DNA of 64,000 nucleotides from Tribonema minus (lineage: Eukaryota > Sar > Xanthophyceae > Tribonematales > Tribonemataceae), in NCBI GenBank assembly GCA_017506865.1, contig JAFCMP010000538.1, positions 496,001-560,000 on the forward strand, in the 5' to 3' direction. The translations under genes and the position numbers were made by a program. Below are positions 10,529 to 21,614 of this stretch, piece by piece (positions within the stretch are counted from its first letter, which is position 1; every line of letters starts with the position of its first letter). The notes under the pieces were generated by a model. That model made no database searches, had not been told where the DNA came from, and saw only the letters and a list, made by a program, of their open reading frames with translations.

Positions 10529-13500
10529 CTACAGCTGAAAGTGACCGGACGCCTGCGGGGTCAGGCTGAACTGCCCCGAATTTGACCTCTGCAGCGGCGC
10601 CGCAGCGGAGGAGACGCTCCCGCTGCTGCTGCGCCGCGACGGCGGCGGCGGTGCCACCGGCTGCGGCAGCGCGCGCAGCCAGCTCATGAGGTCCGCGAAA
10701 CCGTCATCGTGCAGCACCTTGCACTCATCGAGGGAGCCCGGCACAAGGCTCATCCAGGGCGGGTAGGGGGGCCTTTCGGAGGGGGGTCCGATCACCGCGC
10801 GCTCTATCTTGTACGGCGAGACGGTGACGGTGGGCGCCGCGCCGCCCCCGCGCGGCAGGTTGTCGGTGAAACCGCCGTCAACTGCCACGCGCCCCGCCCA
10901 CGTCTGCGGCGTCTCGTAGTACAGGGGTATGTAGCACGAGCACAGCAGCGCGCGGATCACGTCGTCGTCGGAGTCGAAGCGGTCCACCGTGACGTTGCGC
11001 GGCGCCGGCGTGAGGAGCGTGATGGAGACGCGCAGGCGCCCCGTGAGGCGGCGGTAGGAGCCGCGCGGCAGCAGCTCGCGGATGCCCTGCGGCGTGCGGC
11101 GTGGCAACGGCGCAGCACTGCTCAGCAATTGCTGAAACACGTATGTGACAACCTTGGCATGTACTTCTATCCTGTTGACTTTGCATAGGGTTTCTTCACC
11201 AAGAGGCGGCGGTGCGCGCCGCGCGGCAGCAGCTCGCGGATCCCCTGTCACACGAAAGTCCACTTGTGGCCGTGTAAATGCCGTGTACTACTTCAAAAGT
11301 GTGTGACCTCTGACTTAATTGCAGGTGGGTTCAAAGTGTTCACCGTGAGGCGGCAGTGCGCGCCGCTCGGCAGCAGCTCGCGGATCCCCTGCGGCGCGCG
11401 GTGCGGCAACGGCGCAGCACTGCTCAGCAAACACGTATGTGACGAGGCAGCAACTCGCGGATCCTCTGCGGCACGCAGTACAACAACGGCGCAGCGCTGC
11501 TCAGCAAACACGTCCCTGACCTCAGCAAAGGCTCGCTTTCTGGTTACAACCTATGGGTATAACTTCACCGCATGGCGGCGGTGCGCGCTGCGCGGCAGCA
11601 GGGCACGTTTGCAATCACATGATCATACACAGGGATTCCGAACCACGCGCGCGCACCTTCTCCACGACGCACGTCATGGCGCCGTCGTCATCGTTGGGCA
11701 TGTATGAATACACAGTGCAATACATACCCCATGTACACATAACATATGCGCACCTTCTCCACGATGCGCGTCATGGCGCCGGCGGGCCCCGCAAAGCGCC
11801 CTGTGCATTTATGCACGTATCTATGACACTTTGCGCATATACATACCCCATGGAAGTACACACAACACACGCGCACCTTCTCCACGATGCGCGTCATGGC
11901 GCCGGCGGGCCCCGCGAAGCGCCGCGCTGCGAAGTCCGTCAGCGTCTGCGCGAGCGCAATCAACTTCGCCACGTCCACATCCGCCGCCAGCGCGCACGCG
12001 ACCAGCGCGCCGCAGCTCGAGCCCGCAAACACCACGTCGACGCTGCGCGACGCTGCGCCGCCGCTGCTGCCGGCGGCGGAGAGGGAGTGGCGCGCGCGGC
12101 CCGCGGCGGCGGTGAGGGATTGGATGAGGGAGGTGAGGCCCTCCCTACGGTCGCTGGAGACGGTGGCCATGGCAATGTCGTTCATTACCGCGCCGATGCT
12201 GACGCCTCCTGTGGCGGTGAGGACATGGGATAAGAATGTAGCAGGGCACAGGGGGGTCGGCATGTTGCCCATAGACTAGGTCACCTATCCTGAAATATCA
12301 TATTACTGTTTCAGACAGTGTATATTCCTTGCGGTCGCTGGAGACGGTGGCCATGGCGATGTCGTTCATTACTGCGCCGAGGCTGACACCTGTGGTCGTG
12401 AGATGATTGTAGAAGGGGGGGGGGCACAGGCATCAGTGTGATGCGTTGACGACTACTGTGGTAATACCGTACTTCATACAGTGGTGAAAGTGTGATGTTG
12501 GCGATGTCGTTCATGACGGCGCCCAGGCTGACACCTGCTGCGGCGGTGAGGCTAACCCTAACCCTAACCCTAACCCTAACCCTAAGGTAGTTGAACACGG
12601 AGAAACAGTAGGGGGCACAGGCATCAGCTGATGCTCGTTAGTGATCGAGTGTGTGAGTATGCGTTTCAAATATCAGACTGTTGGCACTGTATGTATGAAA
12701 AACGAATCAAGAGATCGTTGAGCTCTAGGTGACAAGGGATGGTTAGCCGCAAGTGCCTTCCACCAATAACCGTGGTCGCCGCTGCTGCAGTCATTGGCCA
12801 CGAGTCAAATAGTGCCACCATAACCACAGTAGGCAAAAAGACTTATGTGTGCAAGCTTTTAGCGTTCGAGGCATGTTGGCGAATTGAAAGTCGTTCACCA
12901 CGGCGCCGAGGCTGACGCCTGTGGTGATGGCAGCACAGGGGGTACAAGCATCAGTGTGATGCGTGGATCTTAAATTTTTTAAAAATGATATCACATTATA
13001 CACCACTACTTCGAAAGAGTAGTGGTGTTGGCAACGGCGGTCATCATGGCGCCGAGACTGACGCCTAGGTGATGGCATCATAGCACAAGGGCGGGGGTGC
13101 AGCGCAGCACAGGGGTCAGTGTGGCGCCTGGTATCATATACACTAAGGACATCAGTGTAGCCTGGGGTAACATACATAAAATACGGTGGCCATGGCGATG
13201 TCGTTCATTGCGGCGCCAAGGCTGACGCCTGTGATGACGGAGTGATGGTAGAAGGGGGGGGGGGGGCAGCAGGGGGCACAGGCATTAGTGTGGTGCGTGG
13301 ATATTTCAAAGATTAGTGCTGCCATATCATACACTACAACCAGTGATGTTGGCAAAGGCGGTCATGACGGCGCCGACACCTAACTGCTGGAAAGATGCTG
13401 GAATGAGGAGGCATGCACCAGGGCACAGCATCAGAACGTTGCTCATTTTTGAGTGAGTATACATGTCATTGTCAAACGTGGGCACATTGGATGTCGTTCA

Positions 13501-16500
13501 TGACGGTGCCAGGCTCGCATGGGTACACACGATTGACTCTGCAATGTGAGCAATGCGCAATGCCATCGACATGGCGGGGCGTGGGTGATAAATGTGTCGA
13601 AACAAACAACCATCCCAACTTGAAAGTGGATGGGTGCATGTTGAAGTTGGGGTGTGCTGTAGCAGTGTGCTCAATGAGGTGCAGACATCGAGGAGATCTG
13701 CATGGACCCCTGCTCCCAAACTGTAGTGCTGACTCCCTTGTCTCGTTCATACATACTTCGAGGTACACTGTGTTACATGTGCATATAGACACACAGCAAG
13801 ATTGGCTGCGCTGCTGTGATTCACTACTCTCCTTTGTGTGTCTGGGAAAAGCAGATCATGAGCAACGGTCTCTCTTGCCGCCCCTGCCATTCCGCAAGAC
13901 ATACCTGTTGCACATGGTGTATGCCTGTTGTCCATCACATGCACAGTATTCTGGGCTCCAGGGTGGTAGCTCTCGTGCTGGGGCGAAGTTCAGACTTCAA
14001 CTGCAACTGCACTGCAAAGTAGCACATTGCTGATGTCTGCGACAAACTCAACCCTTGTCAACTATTGCGTCCGTCCGTCCAGCCTGCATGCTCTTGTAAA
14101 AGGCCCACTTTTCGGCCTGTGTTGAGCACTGAGCAATTACTCAATGGAAACGAATCAAAAGATCGTAGAGCTCTAGGTGACAAAGGATGGTTAGTCGCAA
14201 GTGCCTTCCACCAATCACCGTGGTCACTCAATGATACATACCTTCATCTACAGGCACACACTAGCGTCCACTTCTCTGACCAAGCCAAGAGTGCCTTGAT
14301 GCCAGGTACCTCCAACAAACATCACTTCTGTTCTGTTGCATTCACTTTGCAATGCAGCCTCCTAAGATACCAGCACACTAGAGAAGTAGTTTCAAGTATA
14401 CTTGCTGCAACAAAAGTATACAAACATACCTCATAGGGTGCACTGAGTTGCCTGTATGGAGCACTGTGCAATTACGCAACATATATGCCTACCTCTACAG
14501 ACACACACGGCGTCCGCATCGCCGACCAAGCAAAGCGCTGTGATGCCAACATTTATTCTGAAGTTTATGTTTTGTGCAGTACCGTACTTGACCGCCTGTA
14601 AGACAAGTATACATGCAGGTCACAGTACACATACTTCCCAGACATACATACATACCTCCGCCGCCCGCCTCCCTGCTCGGCGTCGCCACCATCTGCAGCA
14701 TGTTCAGCAGCGAGTTCTTGCGCTTCACCGGCGTCACCATCTCCCCCCCCCCACCCCCCCCCTCCCCCTCCCCCTCCCCCCCGCCCCCCCCTTCCGTCTG
14801 CCCCCTGGCGCGCTCCCCCTGCTGCTGAGCGCTGTCGCCGTCAGTCAGCGGCGTCGTCTGCGCGCGCTGCCGCGGCGCGTCGGGCGGCGGCGCCTGCAGC
14901 TCCTGCACTAGCGTTACGGCATCTTGGGCGCGCAGGACGTTGGTCTGGATCGCGCGCGCGACGCCGAGGTGGTACCACCTGCATATCAGTAGCCGCAGTA
15001 TATCAATCAAGTAGTTCAACTTGGAAATCATTGAAATTGGACGTATGCGAGCGTCATATGTGCATGCGCATGGACAATGATGGCATCCTGTTACGTGGTA
15101 TGGATCGCGCGCGCGACGCCGAGGCGGTACCACCTGTAGCCGCAACGCAATTGCAGATGCATTCTAATTTTGGCGATGAAAACATGACATAGTTTCACAT
15201 GACACGGCTGTTTTCGCAATGTATGTGAGCGTCACAGGTGCACGCGACAGTGAAGGCGTCGTGTGACGTCATCTGGATCGCGCGCGGCGCCAAGGCAGTA
15301 CCACCTGCACATCAGCAGCCGCAATCCAAATTGTAAATGCATTCTGAGTAGTTTCACACGGCATTGCTGTTTTCGCAATGTATATGAGCGTCACAGGTGC
15401 ACGCGACAGTGAAGGCGTCGTGTGACGTCATCTGGATCGCGCGCGGCGCCAAGGCAGTACCACCTGCACATCAGCAGCCGCAATCCAATTGTAAATGCAT
15501 TCTGAGTAGTTTCACACGGCATTGCTGTTTTCGGGATGTATGTGAGTGTCACATCGAAAGCGCCTTGTAGGTAGGCTGAGGTAGCTTTTGAGTAAATGAA
15601 TCAGCTGTTTTTGGGATGCATGTGAGCGTCACGAGTGCATGCGACAATGATGGCGTCTTGTGCGCGGTGCCGACGTGGCACCACCGGCAAAGGAATGGAT
15701 GACTATGTATCGAGATCAAGGCCACCATTGCCACTTGTTGCGGAGCATAGCGTTCTACTTCGGAGTACCCGTGTTCATTACTGTACTTGCCTCACGTGAG
15801 CCAGCAGCAGCCGGAAAAGCTGACGCACAGTGGCGCCCCAAGAGCCAAGAGCAGCTGCAAACATATTCACTGGAGGTGAATGCTGCCATTGGCACTTATC
15901 AAGAAGCATCGCATTAAGCATCGCAATTACTTCGGAGCACCCATTTTGATCACTACCCACGTTGATCACTGTATTTGCCTCACATGAGCCAGGAGCAGCC
16001 GGAACAGCTCATCAAATATCAGTTTACGGCATGTTATTTTGCCTCACATGAGCCAGGAACAGCCGGAAAAGCTCATCAGATTCCAATTTGCAAGTGAAGG
16101 GAGCAATTGCTGTTTGCCTCACATGAGCCAGGAACAGCCGGAAAAGCTGAAGCACAGCGGCGCCCCCGCCTCTGCGCTGCAGCCCGGCCCCTTCCGCCTG
16201 GCCCACGCATTGAGGGCATCCATCAGAGTCACCATCTGCGCCAGTGGCAGAGGCCCCTGCTCCCCCCCCTTCCACTCGCTGGTGTCTATGCGCTTCCTGG
16301 GATGTGGGGAGAGAGTCAGATTCAGAGTAAGAACCAGAGTCAGAGTCAGAGTCAGATTTGCTAGTGTCTGTGCGCTTCGCTGGTGTGCGGGAGATGCGCA
16401 TCGAGATGGTCAGAGTCAGACTCAGATTTAGAGTTGCTCTTGTTTTGAACTGTTTGCTTCCTGCATTGGCAGGATGGCAGACAGCGGTGGAGGGTGAGAG

Positions 16501-17190
16501 TCGCATGCATGTAGAGGCGAGAGCCAGAGGCAGAGTCACTGTGTCTACATGTGCGTTTCCTGCAAGGTGGGAAACATGGGAGGGCAGGATTAGAGCTCGG
16601 GGAGCAAGACAATGCATGGCAGATGGAGTACGATGTGGCATGTATTGTTGAATTGCACGAGCAATACTATTTGTTGATGCCGCCCGGCGGGGTATGCTGT
16701 TGCCATTCAAGCACATGCCAGTGATGGATTTGTGGAGCATGCACTCTGATTCCAAGCATCGGAGGGCCTCAGCGATTTACGCGATGCGAACTTTGCTTGA
16801 GTAATATCACCGCGGCAGCAAGGACACGACCCCACTTTTGACTAGCACCATGCGACGATGCAGCTGCTTAAACAGAGCTCATGAAAGGACGCTCGCGGGA
16901 CTGTGTAATTATGTTCAACAAGCAGCCCCCAAAAGTTACCTATGTCGCCATCTGCTGTCCCAGAGCTTCGTCACCAGCTTCCTGACTGGCAACAACATCA
17001 CCCTGGCGCCGGCAAATGCCCACGTGGCCACGTAGAAGAGCAGGTACAGGGCAATGGCCTGTGCTCTCCGCCATGCGCGCCTGAACAGCACTGCATGCAG
17101 TGCCAGTGCGACCAAGAGTGGCACCAACAGGCACGCTAGCGCTGCGCCCAGGCAACCAGCGCCGGTCTGGGCGCCACGAGGCAGCCCCAT
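10529..17190 (-). CDS. Patatin-like phospholipase / ATGL-type lipase (PNPLA family)
   Basis: Exons P1 16256 (or 16235)-16123, P2 14978-14656, P3 12208-11877 and P4 11086-10529 join with phases 2, 1 and 0. Across the P1/P2 junction the protein reads SFSGCSWLMWYHLGVARAIQ, the Gly-rich oxyanion block of PNPLA lipases. P3 holds the nucleophile elbow VVFAGSSCGALVA (GxSxG). P4 holds the catalytic Asp motif VAVDGGFTDNLPRG and the ATGL-like TVSPYKIERAVIGP. The order matches adiponutrin/ATGL proteins, which hydrolyse acyl esters on lipid droplets or membranes. P2 carries a Gly/Glu linker of variable type. A tentative first exon, 17190-16975 (72 codons), has two hydrophobic segments and would give about 520 aa; starting at ATG 16235 gives 441 aa. 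Three introns are filled with junction echoes. Confidence 0.82.
11205..11515 (-). repeat. Junction echoes of lipase exon P4 start
   Basis: On the minus strand, the acceptor plus the first codons of P4 (GGCATCCGCGAGCTGCTGCCGCG) recur diverged at about 11210-11245, 11355-11430 and 11447-11511. The copies carry the upstream intron text with TTGCTGAGCAGTGCTGCGCC. They lie upstream of the real exon only. Confidence 0.75.
11640..11800 (-). repeat. Junction echoes of lipase exon P3 end
   Basis: The 3' end of P3 with its donor (GCGCATCGTGGAGAAGGTGCG on the minus strand) is repeated at about 11750-11800 and, more diverged, at about 11645-11685. Both lie downstream of P3 in the intron. Confidence 0.75.
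12552..12587. repeat. Interstitial telomere-type repeat
   Basis: Five to six uninterrupted CCCTAA units, followed by GG. It lies inside lipase intron 3, immediately next to an exon-P3 echo (12500-12545). Confidence 0.9.
12697..12809 (+). repeat. Dispersed ~100-bp repeat, copy A
   Basis: Copy of a short family beginning GAA(A)ACGAATCAAAAGATC, with core GGTTAGCCGCAAGTGCCTTC and CACCAATAACCGTGG, and ending TTGGCCACGAGTCAAA. Other copies are near 14146, 23328, 39634, 40541 and 56609. No coding potential is seen. Confidence 0.8.
14146..14226 (+). repeat. Dispersed ~100-bp repeat, copy B
   Basis: Matches copy A from its left end through ACCGTGGTC, then ends. The last 30 bp seen in copies A and C are missing. 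Confidence 0.8.
15095..15700 (-). repeat. Junction echoes of lipase exon P2 start
   Basis: CAG|GTGGTACCACCTCGGCGTCGCG (minus strand) is repeated at about 15100-15132, 15275-15312, 15435-15472 and 15660-15690. The middle two copies sit in a near-identical tandem unit of about 159 bp (about 15200-15530) and are the youngest-looking echoes of this intron. Confidence 0.8.
15785..16080 (-). repeat. Junction echoes of lipase exon P1 end
   Basis: The 3' end of P1 with its donor (minus-strand CTTCAGCTTTTCCGGCTGTTC through the GTGAGG donor) recurs at about 16035-16078, 15977-16015 and 15787-15845. All are downstream of P1. The oxyanion-loop codons are among the duplicated bases. Confidence 0.8.
16975..17190 (-). 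CDS. Tentative N-terminal membrane exon of the lipase gene
   Basis: From ATG 17190 the frame encodes a hydrophobic segment (CLGAALACLLVPLLVALALH), a short Arg-rich loop (FRRAWRRAQ) and a second one (AIALYLLFYVATWAFAGARV). It then reaches CTG|GTGACG, a phase-0 donor that could join the phase-0 acceptor at 16256 or 16235. If so, the lipase has an N-terminal membrane hairpin. It could instead be a separate small membrane protein, since this frame runs on to a stop at 16936. Confidence 0.45.
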
Positions 17191-18856
17191 GGTGGCGTCG
17201 CCGCTACCTGCGGCAGAAGATCTCTTGATCGAGCTTCAACTCCGAAGTTCAAGTGCTACTTCACCATCTGATTGAAGTTTGAATGCTTGTTCGAAGGGCA
17301 ACATCCAACAAAGATCATCGTTTCTGTATAGGCATCGCAAGCCGGGCTGATGAAGTTTGAACGCGCCACATATGCACACCAGCGAACAGGTCAAAACGCA
17401 ATTCACAGCCGTTTGCAGTACGTCTGGACAATGTTGGCTTGACATACGATTGAGCCATGTGTCATGCAGAATGATCATGATATTGAAAGAAGTGACACAT
17501 GTGGAAGGCCCTGGCACCTATCCGAAAAGCGGCACCGGGCGGTACTTGCAGAATGATCATATTACCTTAAGAAAATGGAGTGATACGTGAAATCCCCTGC
17601 CAGTGGCACCCATCCGAGGAGCGGCACTGGGTGGTACTAGCATGCCCCTTGTACAGTGTATGAACATCCGCATGCCACAGTGGCATACAACTGACACTTG
17701 CGTACTATGCATGTTGAACTCGCTTGAAGTTTGTGTACACAATACATACCCTATCCCCCTACCATGTGCGCCCTCTCAGGCGCTCAAGCTCCATGGTGCT
17801 CCCCCACCCATTTCTGTACATGCATTCCGCCGAGCTATGGACATAGACACCGTCACCATCCGCAAAACCACCGTACATGATATACAGCTATGTGCAAAAC
17901 GGACCGCGATCCCATGCGCAGCCGTGCTGCGCAGCGAAGGCACTGAGCACCATGCATCGCCACAACTTGGATATCAACTTCAACTTGCGCCTCCTGTGAG
18001 CATGCGGCGCAGCAGCGGAGAGCGGTCGATCGCGCAGCAGTCAGCAGTGCGCGTTGTAGAGCTGCCAAGTTTGACTGCCTACATTGTTGAATAATAGTGA
18101 TGAGAAGTTGCATGAGATACGAGCATGGACTGCAAGGCCCCTCGCCGCCCAGTGCTGCAGAATCGAGAACTCTGACGTTCTGTGTGCCAACATGTGGTTA
18201 CAGCTGACGCTGTCATGTTGGTACAAACTTCCAGGTCTGCTGTGTAACAAACAAGTGATGAGTCGGATGTTAAATGAAGTTTTCTGTTGGTCACTGCTCC
18301 CGGTCAGTAGGCGTTCGATTCGAAGGGTCGTGACCGCAATGTTAATTTGCGAACTATTGTACGGCACAGCATACTGGCTTGGGATGAAAGAGAATGGGCT
18401 GTGTTATTGCCATGCCATGCTCGCATCGTTGACATTGAAGATTAACAGGCATGCAGACGCGTGTGGGTTAAAAGTCGCGCACTGCTGCATGATGCCGCTT
18501 GTGATCGCAACAGTTGGTATCGGTGCCTGGATGCGCCTGATGCCAGGTTTGTGAAGGTCCACTGACCCTAACCCTAATCCTATCCCTAACCCTAAGTTTC
18601 GTCCCAACTTTGAGCCGCGGCCCTCGCACAACTGTGTGGTGCACTACAATACATGAGAGTCCCATCACTGCGCAAGCGCCACCGGTGCGCCACTGCTGCC
18701 AACAGTCAGCGCAGCACATGCGAAACGCAAGCAGCTTACTTCAGGACCTTAAGCAAGAGCGCGCGCACGCCACTCACCGAAGATAAGTACATACATGCCC
18801 GCCCCCCCCGCTCCTGAGAGTACGCCGGCAGCGGCGGCAGCCCACCATTCGTCCAC

Positions 18857-18935
<79 letters not shown>

Positions 18936-19018
18936 TGCCGCCGCCTCCGCTGCCGCCACCGCCGCTGCCGCCGCCGCCGCACGTGCAGCGACAGCCCGTG
19001 TGTGGCGCCGCCACAGAG
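17191..19018. other. Intergenic stretch with one weak ORF
   Basis: No recognised gene. An ATG ORF on the plus strand at 18084-18554 (156 codons) has a Cys/Leu/Met-rich, partly hydrophobic composition and no domain; I consider it doubtful. A degenerate CCCTAA tract is at about 18565-18595. A GCC/CCG trinucleotide microsatellite spans about 18859-18980, directly 3' of the minus-strand gene at 19019. Confidence 0.4.
18859..18980. repeat. CCG/GCC microsatellite
   Basis: About 25 uninterrupted CCG units, then imperfect CCG/CTG units. It can be translated as poly-Arg, poly-Ala or poly-Gly in different frames, which explains the long low-complexity ORFs over it. Confidence 0.9.
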
Positions 19019-19831
19019 CTACAGCGTAGTGACGGGGTACAGGGTGATTGCGAGGCGGTCCGCGATCTCCTGCAGCGCCGCGCCCATGGCCCAGAGGAAG
19101 AAGAGCGTCAGCACCGCTCCGAAAAAGAATTCCTGCCCCGTAAGATTGGACCCCTGGACGGCCTCCCTCTGCGGCGTAGCCACCTGCTTTTCCGCCGCCG
19201 CCGCCGCCGCAGCCGCCGCCTCCTGCCTGTATTTGCTGGCGGCGGCCGCCGCTGCTTCCGCTGCCGCTTCCGCTGATGCCGCAGATGCTTGTTCGGCAGC
19301 GCTCCTGACTTTGAGCACGCGGCCGGACTGCTCGAAGAGCTCGAGAGCACGGGCACCGACCCCGAAGGCCTGGACGTCTTTTCGCCACTCATCGAGTGCA
19401 GATCGTCGAGCCTCTTCCACGCTGACGCGAAAGAGCCGCACGTTCAGTTCGGCCAGCTTTTTGTAGTACTCCACGTCGCGCTCACACTGCTCAGACGTGT
19501 CTTCGCTGTTGAAGCACTGCTGTGCATGCTGGAGGGGCTGCAGCTGCTGCCCTGTGTGCTGTAAGTCGATGACCGTAGCTTTGGGGCCACTGCCTTCATC
19601 GGGCAGCTGCTGCCCTGAGTGCTGCAAGTCGATGACCATAGCTTTGGGGCCACTGCCTTCATCGGGCAGTGCGTCGTTGCCAGCTAGCATCACGCTGTTC
19701 TTCCTGCTGTATCTGCAGCTGCTGAGTATGTGGCAGTTGGGGAGGCATATGCAATGACGAGGCAGTCCAAATGCTGTCACTCCGACCGCAAGTAATCCAA
19801 TTTGTACTGCTGCTGCTCCGTATTTGTTCAT
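19019..19831 (-). CDS. Unrecognised protein: signal peptide, repeats, coiled coil, C-terminal TM
   Basis: A single uninterrupted 270-codon frame. The N-terminus (MNKYGAAAVQIGLLAVGVTA) resembles a signal peptide or anchor. Two tandem 21-residue units follow, each with LPDEGSGPKA.VIDLQH.GQQ. A charged helical region (ERDVEYYKKLAELNVRLFRV and onward) and an Ala/Glu-rich coiled-coil-like segment come next. The end is a membrane segment (FFFGAVLTLFFLWAMGAALQ) plus a short tail. This layout suggests a membrane-anchored, lumenal or organellar protein. I know no family. The start is the first ATG of the frame; an upstream exon cannot be excluded. Confidence 0.6.
   Translation of the reverse strand: MNKYGAAAVQIGLLAVGVTAFGLPRHCICLPNCHILSSCRYSRKNSVMLAGNDALPDEGSGPKAMVIDLQHSGQQLPDEGSGPKATVIDLQHTGQQLQPLQHAQQCFNSEDTSEQCERDVEYYKKLAELNVRLFRVSVEEARRSALDEWRKDVQAFGVGARALELFEQSGRVLKVRSAAEQASAASAEAAAEAAAAAASKYRQEAAAAAAAAAEKQVATPQREAVQGSNLTGQEFFFGAVLTLFFLWAMGAALQEIADRLAITLYPVTTL
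19548..19673 (-). repeat. 63-bp tandem duplication inside the 270-aa gene
   Basis: Two adjacent 63-bp units (19548-19610 and 19611-19673) differ at only a few positions. The length is a multiple of three, so it adds 21 residues in frame. Confidence 0.85.
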
Positions 19832-21614
19832 GCTGGCACCTCTGCCAAGCTGTCAAAGATGATCACGGGGCTTTCTCTCTCGATCGAACAGTTGAATCTC
19901 CGGAACTTGAAGTGGGTGACTCTCCTATTTCCGGGCACATGTCGCTTGACAACAGCGGTAGCTCGGCTGTGTATTCAGCACCGACAGGGACAGCGTTTCC
20001 GTCTGCGCGCGCTTGCAACATGGAACATGGGTGGCAGCGGCGGCAGCTCAGCCGTGCCTCCAGCGCAGGCAGCGGCGGCGCTTCCATCCAAAGTGAGCGA
20101 CGCGATGGCAACGGGTGCTCGTTTTCAGTGCTGGCAGTGGTGCCCGAGATAGGATCGCGCACAGCAGCCGTTGCACTCCAGTTGCGCGCGCATGGCGCTG
20201 TCTATAGTACACGGTGGGCACCCCAGCCAGCGGCGCCGAAGTCGAAGGCATAGTTCCACTTTACAGCTTGTTTATTGCCTACTTGCTTATTTTTTTACCT
20301 TTTACCCGCTGGCACTTTCAAACTTGAAAGTGGCGGCACCAGCTGTGCGACAAGCTTTCGGCGGTGGTGGGCGCGCCAGCGTTAGCGCTACACGGCGCAG
20401 CACACGAGCCGCAGGCGGCGGCTGGGGGCAGCTTTTCATCGAATCGAACAGTTTGACCCTCCAGACTTGAAGTGGCGAGTCACGCCCACCTTTTAAGAGG
20501 GGCAATGCGATGGCACAGCCGGCAGACACCTCAGCGTGTGCGCAGCGACGCAATACACGACCGACTGCATGCAGCTGGTCACCAATGTGTTCACAATGAG
20601 GCAGTGAAAGCGCATGTGCACATGCACACAAGACTAGCATCGAGCGATGCTGCACAGCACACGCCGCAGACACCACCCTCAGCACGCAGCCAAAACACAA
20701 AAAGTGCAGTGTATACCTATATGAGCGTCAAGAGATACACATGATGTTCCACAGCACACACACCGCAGACACCACCATCAGCGCGCTGCCAAAACACGAA
20801 TAGTGCAGTACTATTTGGTCGTGGCGCAGCGGGCCTGACCCCCTGTACATCCTGCGACGCGAACGAACGGCGACACACGCTCTTGATGTGTCCTATTGAC
20901 AAGTCGCAGGGGATTAGTGCGTGGAGCACTGCTGCGGCGGCGGGCGCAGCGACGCTCAGAACGAGCCAGGGCGATTGCTGCAGCGGCACACGGTACTCGC
21001 GGCTGTGCGTGCACTGTTTTTTCACCGCGACCGTTGCCGCGTCTGATGGCAGCAATGCTCCACGCGACGAGCGTGCGCGTGCAATGTCACGCGAGTGTCG
21101 CACGCGACAGACGCGCGCCGTTTGAATGTCTGGAAGTGCCATCGCACTTGGCGCGGTAGCAGCAGCGCTCCGTGCAAGCGAAGTCGCTGTTGACGTGTCT
21201 GCTGCCCCTCGAACCTCCTGCCGCTGCGCGGCCTCGTGTGTGTGCAAAATTGGCGGTCCTTAGCCGCAATACCCTCGCGCTGCTCGCGTGCGCTGCCTGC
21301 CGTGAACATCATCGTATCGCCGACGGCAACATTGCCACAGCCGCGCTCCCTGAGAGCAAGGGGGGTGCATGCCGCCGCTGCCGCCGCTGCCGCCGTGCAG
21401 CCGCTGCGCCACGGCCGCTGCCATGCAACCGCCGCACCGTTGCCACGCTGCTGCCGCCACCGCCGCTGCCGCTGCGCTGCCGCTGCGCTGCTGCCGCTGC
21501 GCCGCTGCCGCTGCGCCGCTGCCGCTGCGCCGCCGCTCCACGCCACCGCCGCTGCGCTGCCGCCGCCGCCGCCGTCGCTGCGCCGCCGCCGCCGCCGCAC
21601 GTGTGCGTGCGCAA
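19832..21614. other. Intergenic stretch with tandem and trinucleotide repeats
   Basis: No recognised gene. Two related units of about 65 bp (about 20648-20710 and 20740-20812; GATG.T.CACAGCACAC..CGCAGACACCACC.TCAGC) lie about 95 bp apart. Diverged copies of a CTTCAAACTTGAAAGTGGCG-type motif occur near 20318 and 20460. An imperfect CCGCTG-rich tract covers about 21370-21600, upstream in coordinates of the RRN3 stop. Minus ORF 20717-21247 spans one repeat unit and is probably not a gene. Confidence 0.45.

Larger units (their letters stand above)
12335..13515 (-). repeat. Junction echoes of lipase exon P3 start
   Basis: The P3 start (acceptor plus GGCGTCAGC.TCGGCGC.GT.ATGAACGACAT) is repeated at about 12340-12400, 12500-12545, 12893-12925, 13035-13070, 13185-13235, 13350-13385 and a remnant at 13490-13512. 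Divergence generally rises with distance from the real exon at 12208. Several copies keep an open frame related to GVSLGAVMNDIAMATV. Confidence 0.8.

Noticed and set aside
11553..12233. 226-codon plus-strand ORF
   Set aside because: Antisense to lipase exon P3 and its echoes; low-complexity Arg/Ala/His composition and no domain.
13413..14033. 206-codon plus-strand ORF
   Set aside because: It crosses a minus-strand echo of lipase exon P3 and the right part of the intron; no domain and Cys/His-rich shadow composition.
18296..18345. GTTCGATTCGAAGG as a tRNA B box
   Set aside because: No matching A box or cloverleaf upstream.
18736..19388. Poly-Gly, poly-Arg and poly-Ala ORFs
   Set aside because: Readings of the CCG microsatellite in different frames.
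20717..21247. 176-codon minus-strand ORF
   Set aside because: Spans a local tandem repeat and low-complexity Ala/Arg sequence; no domain.
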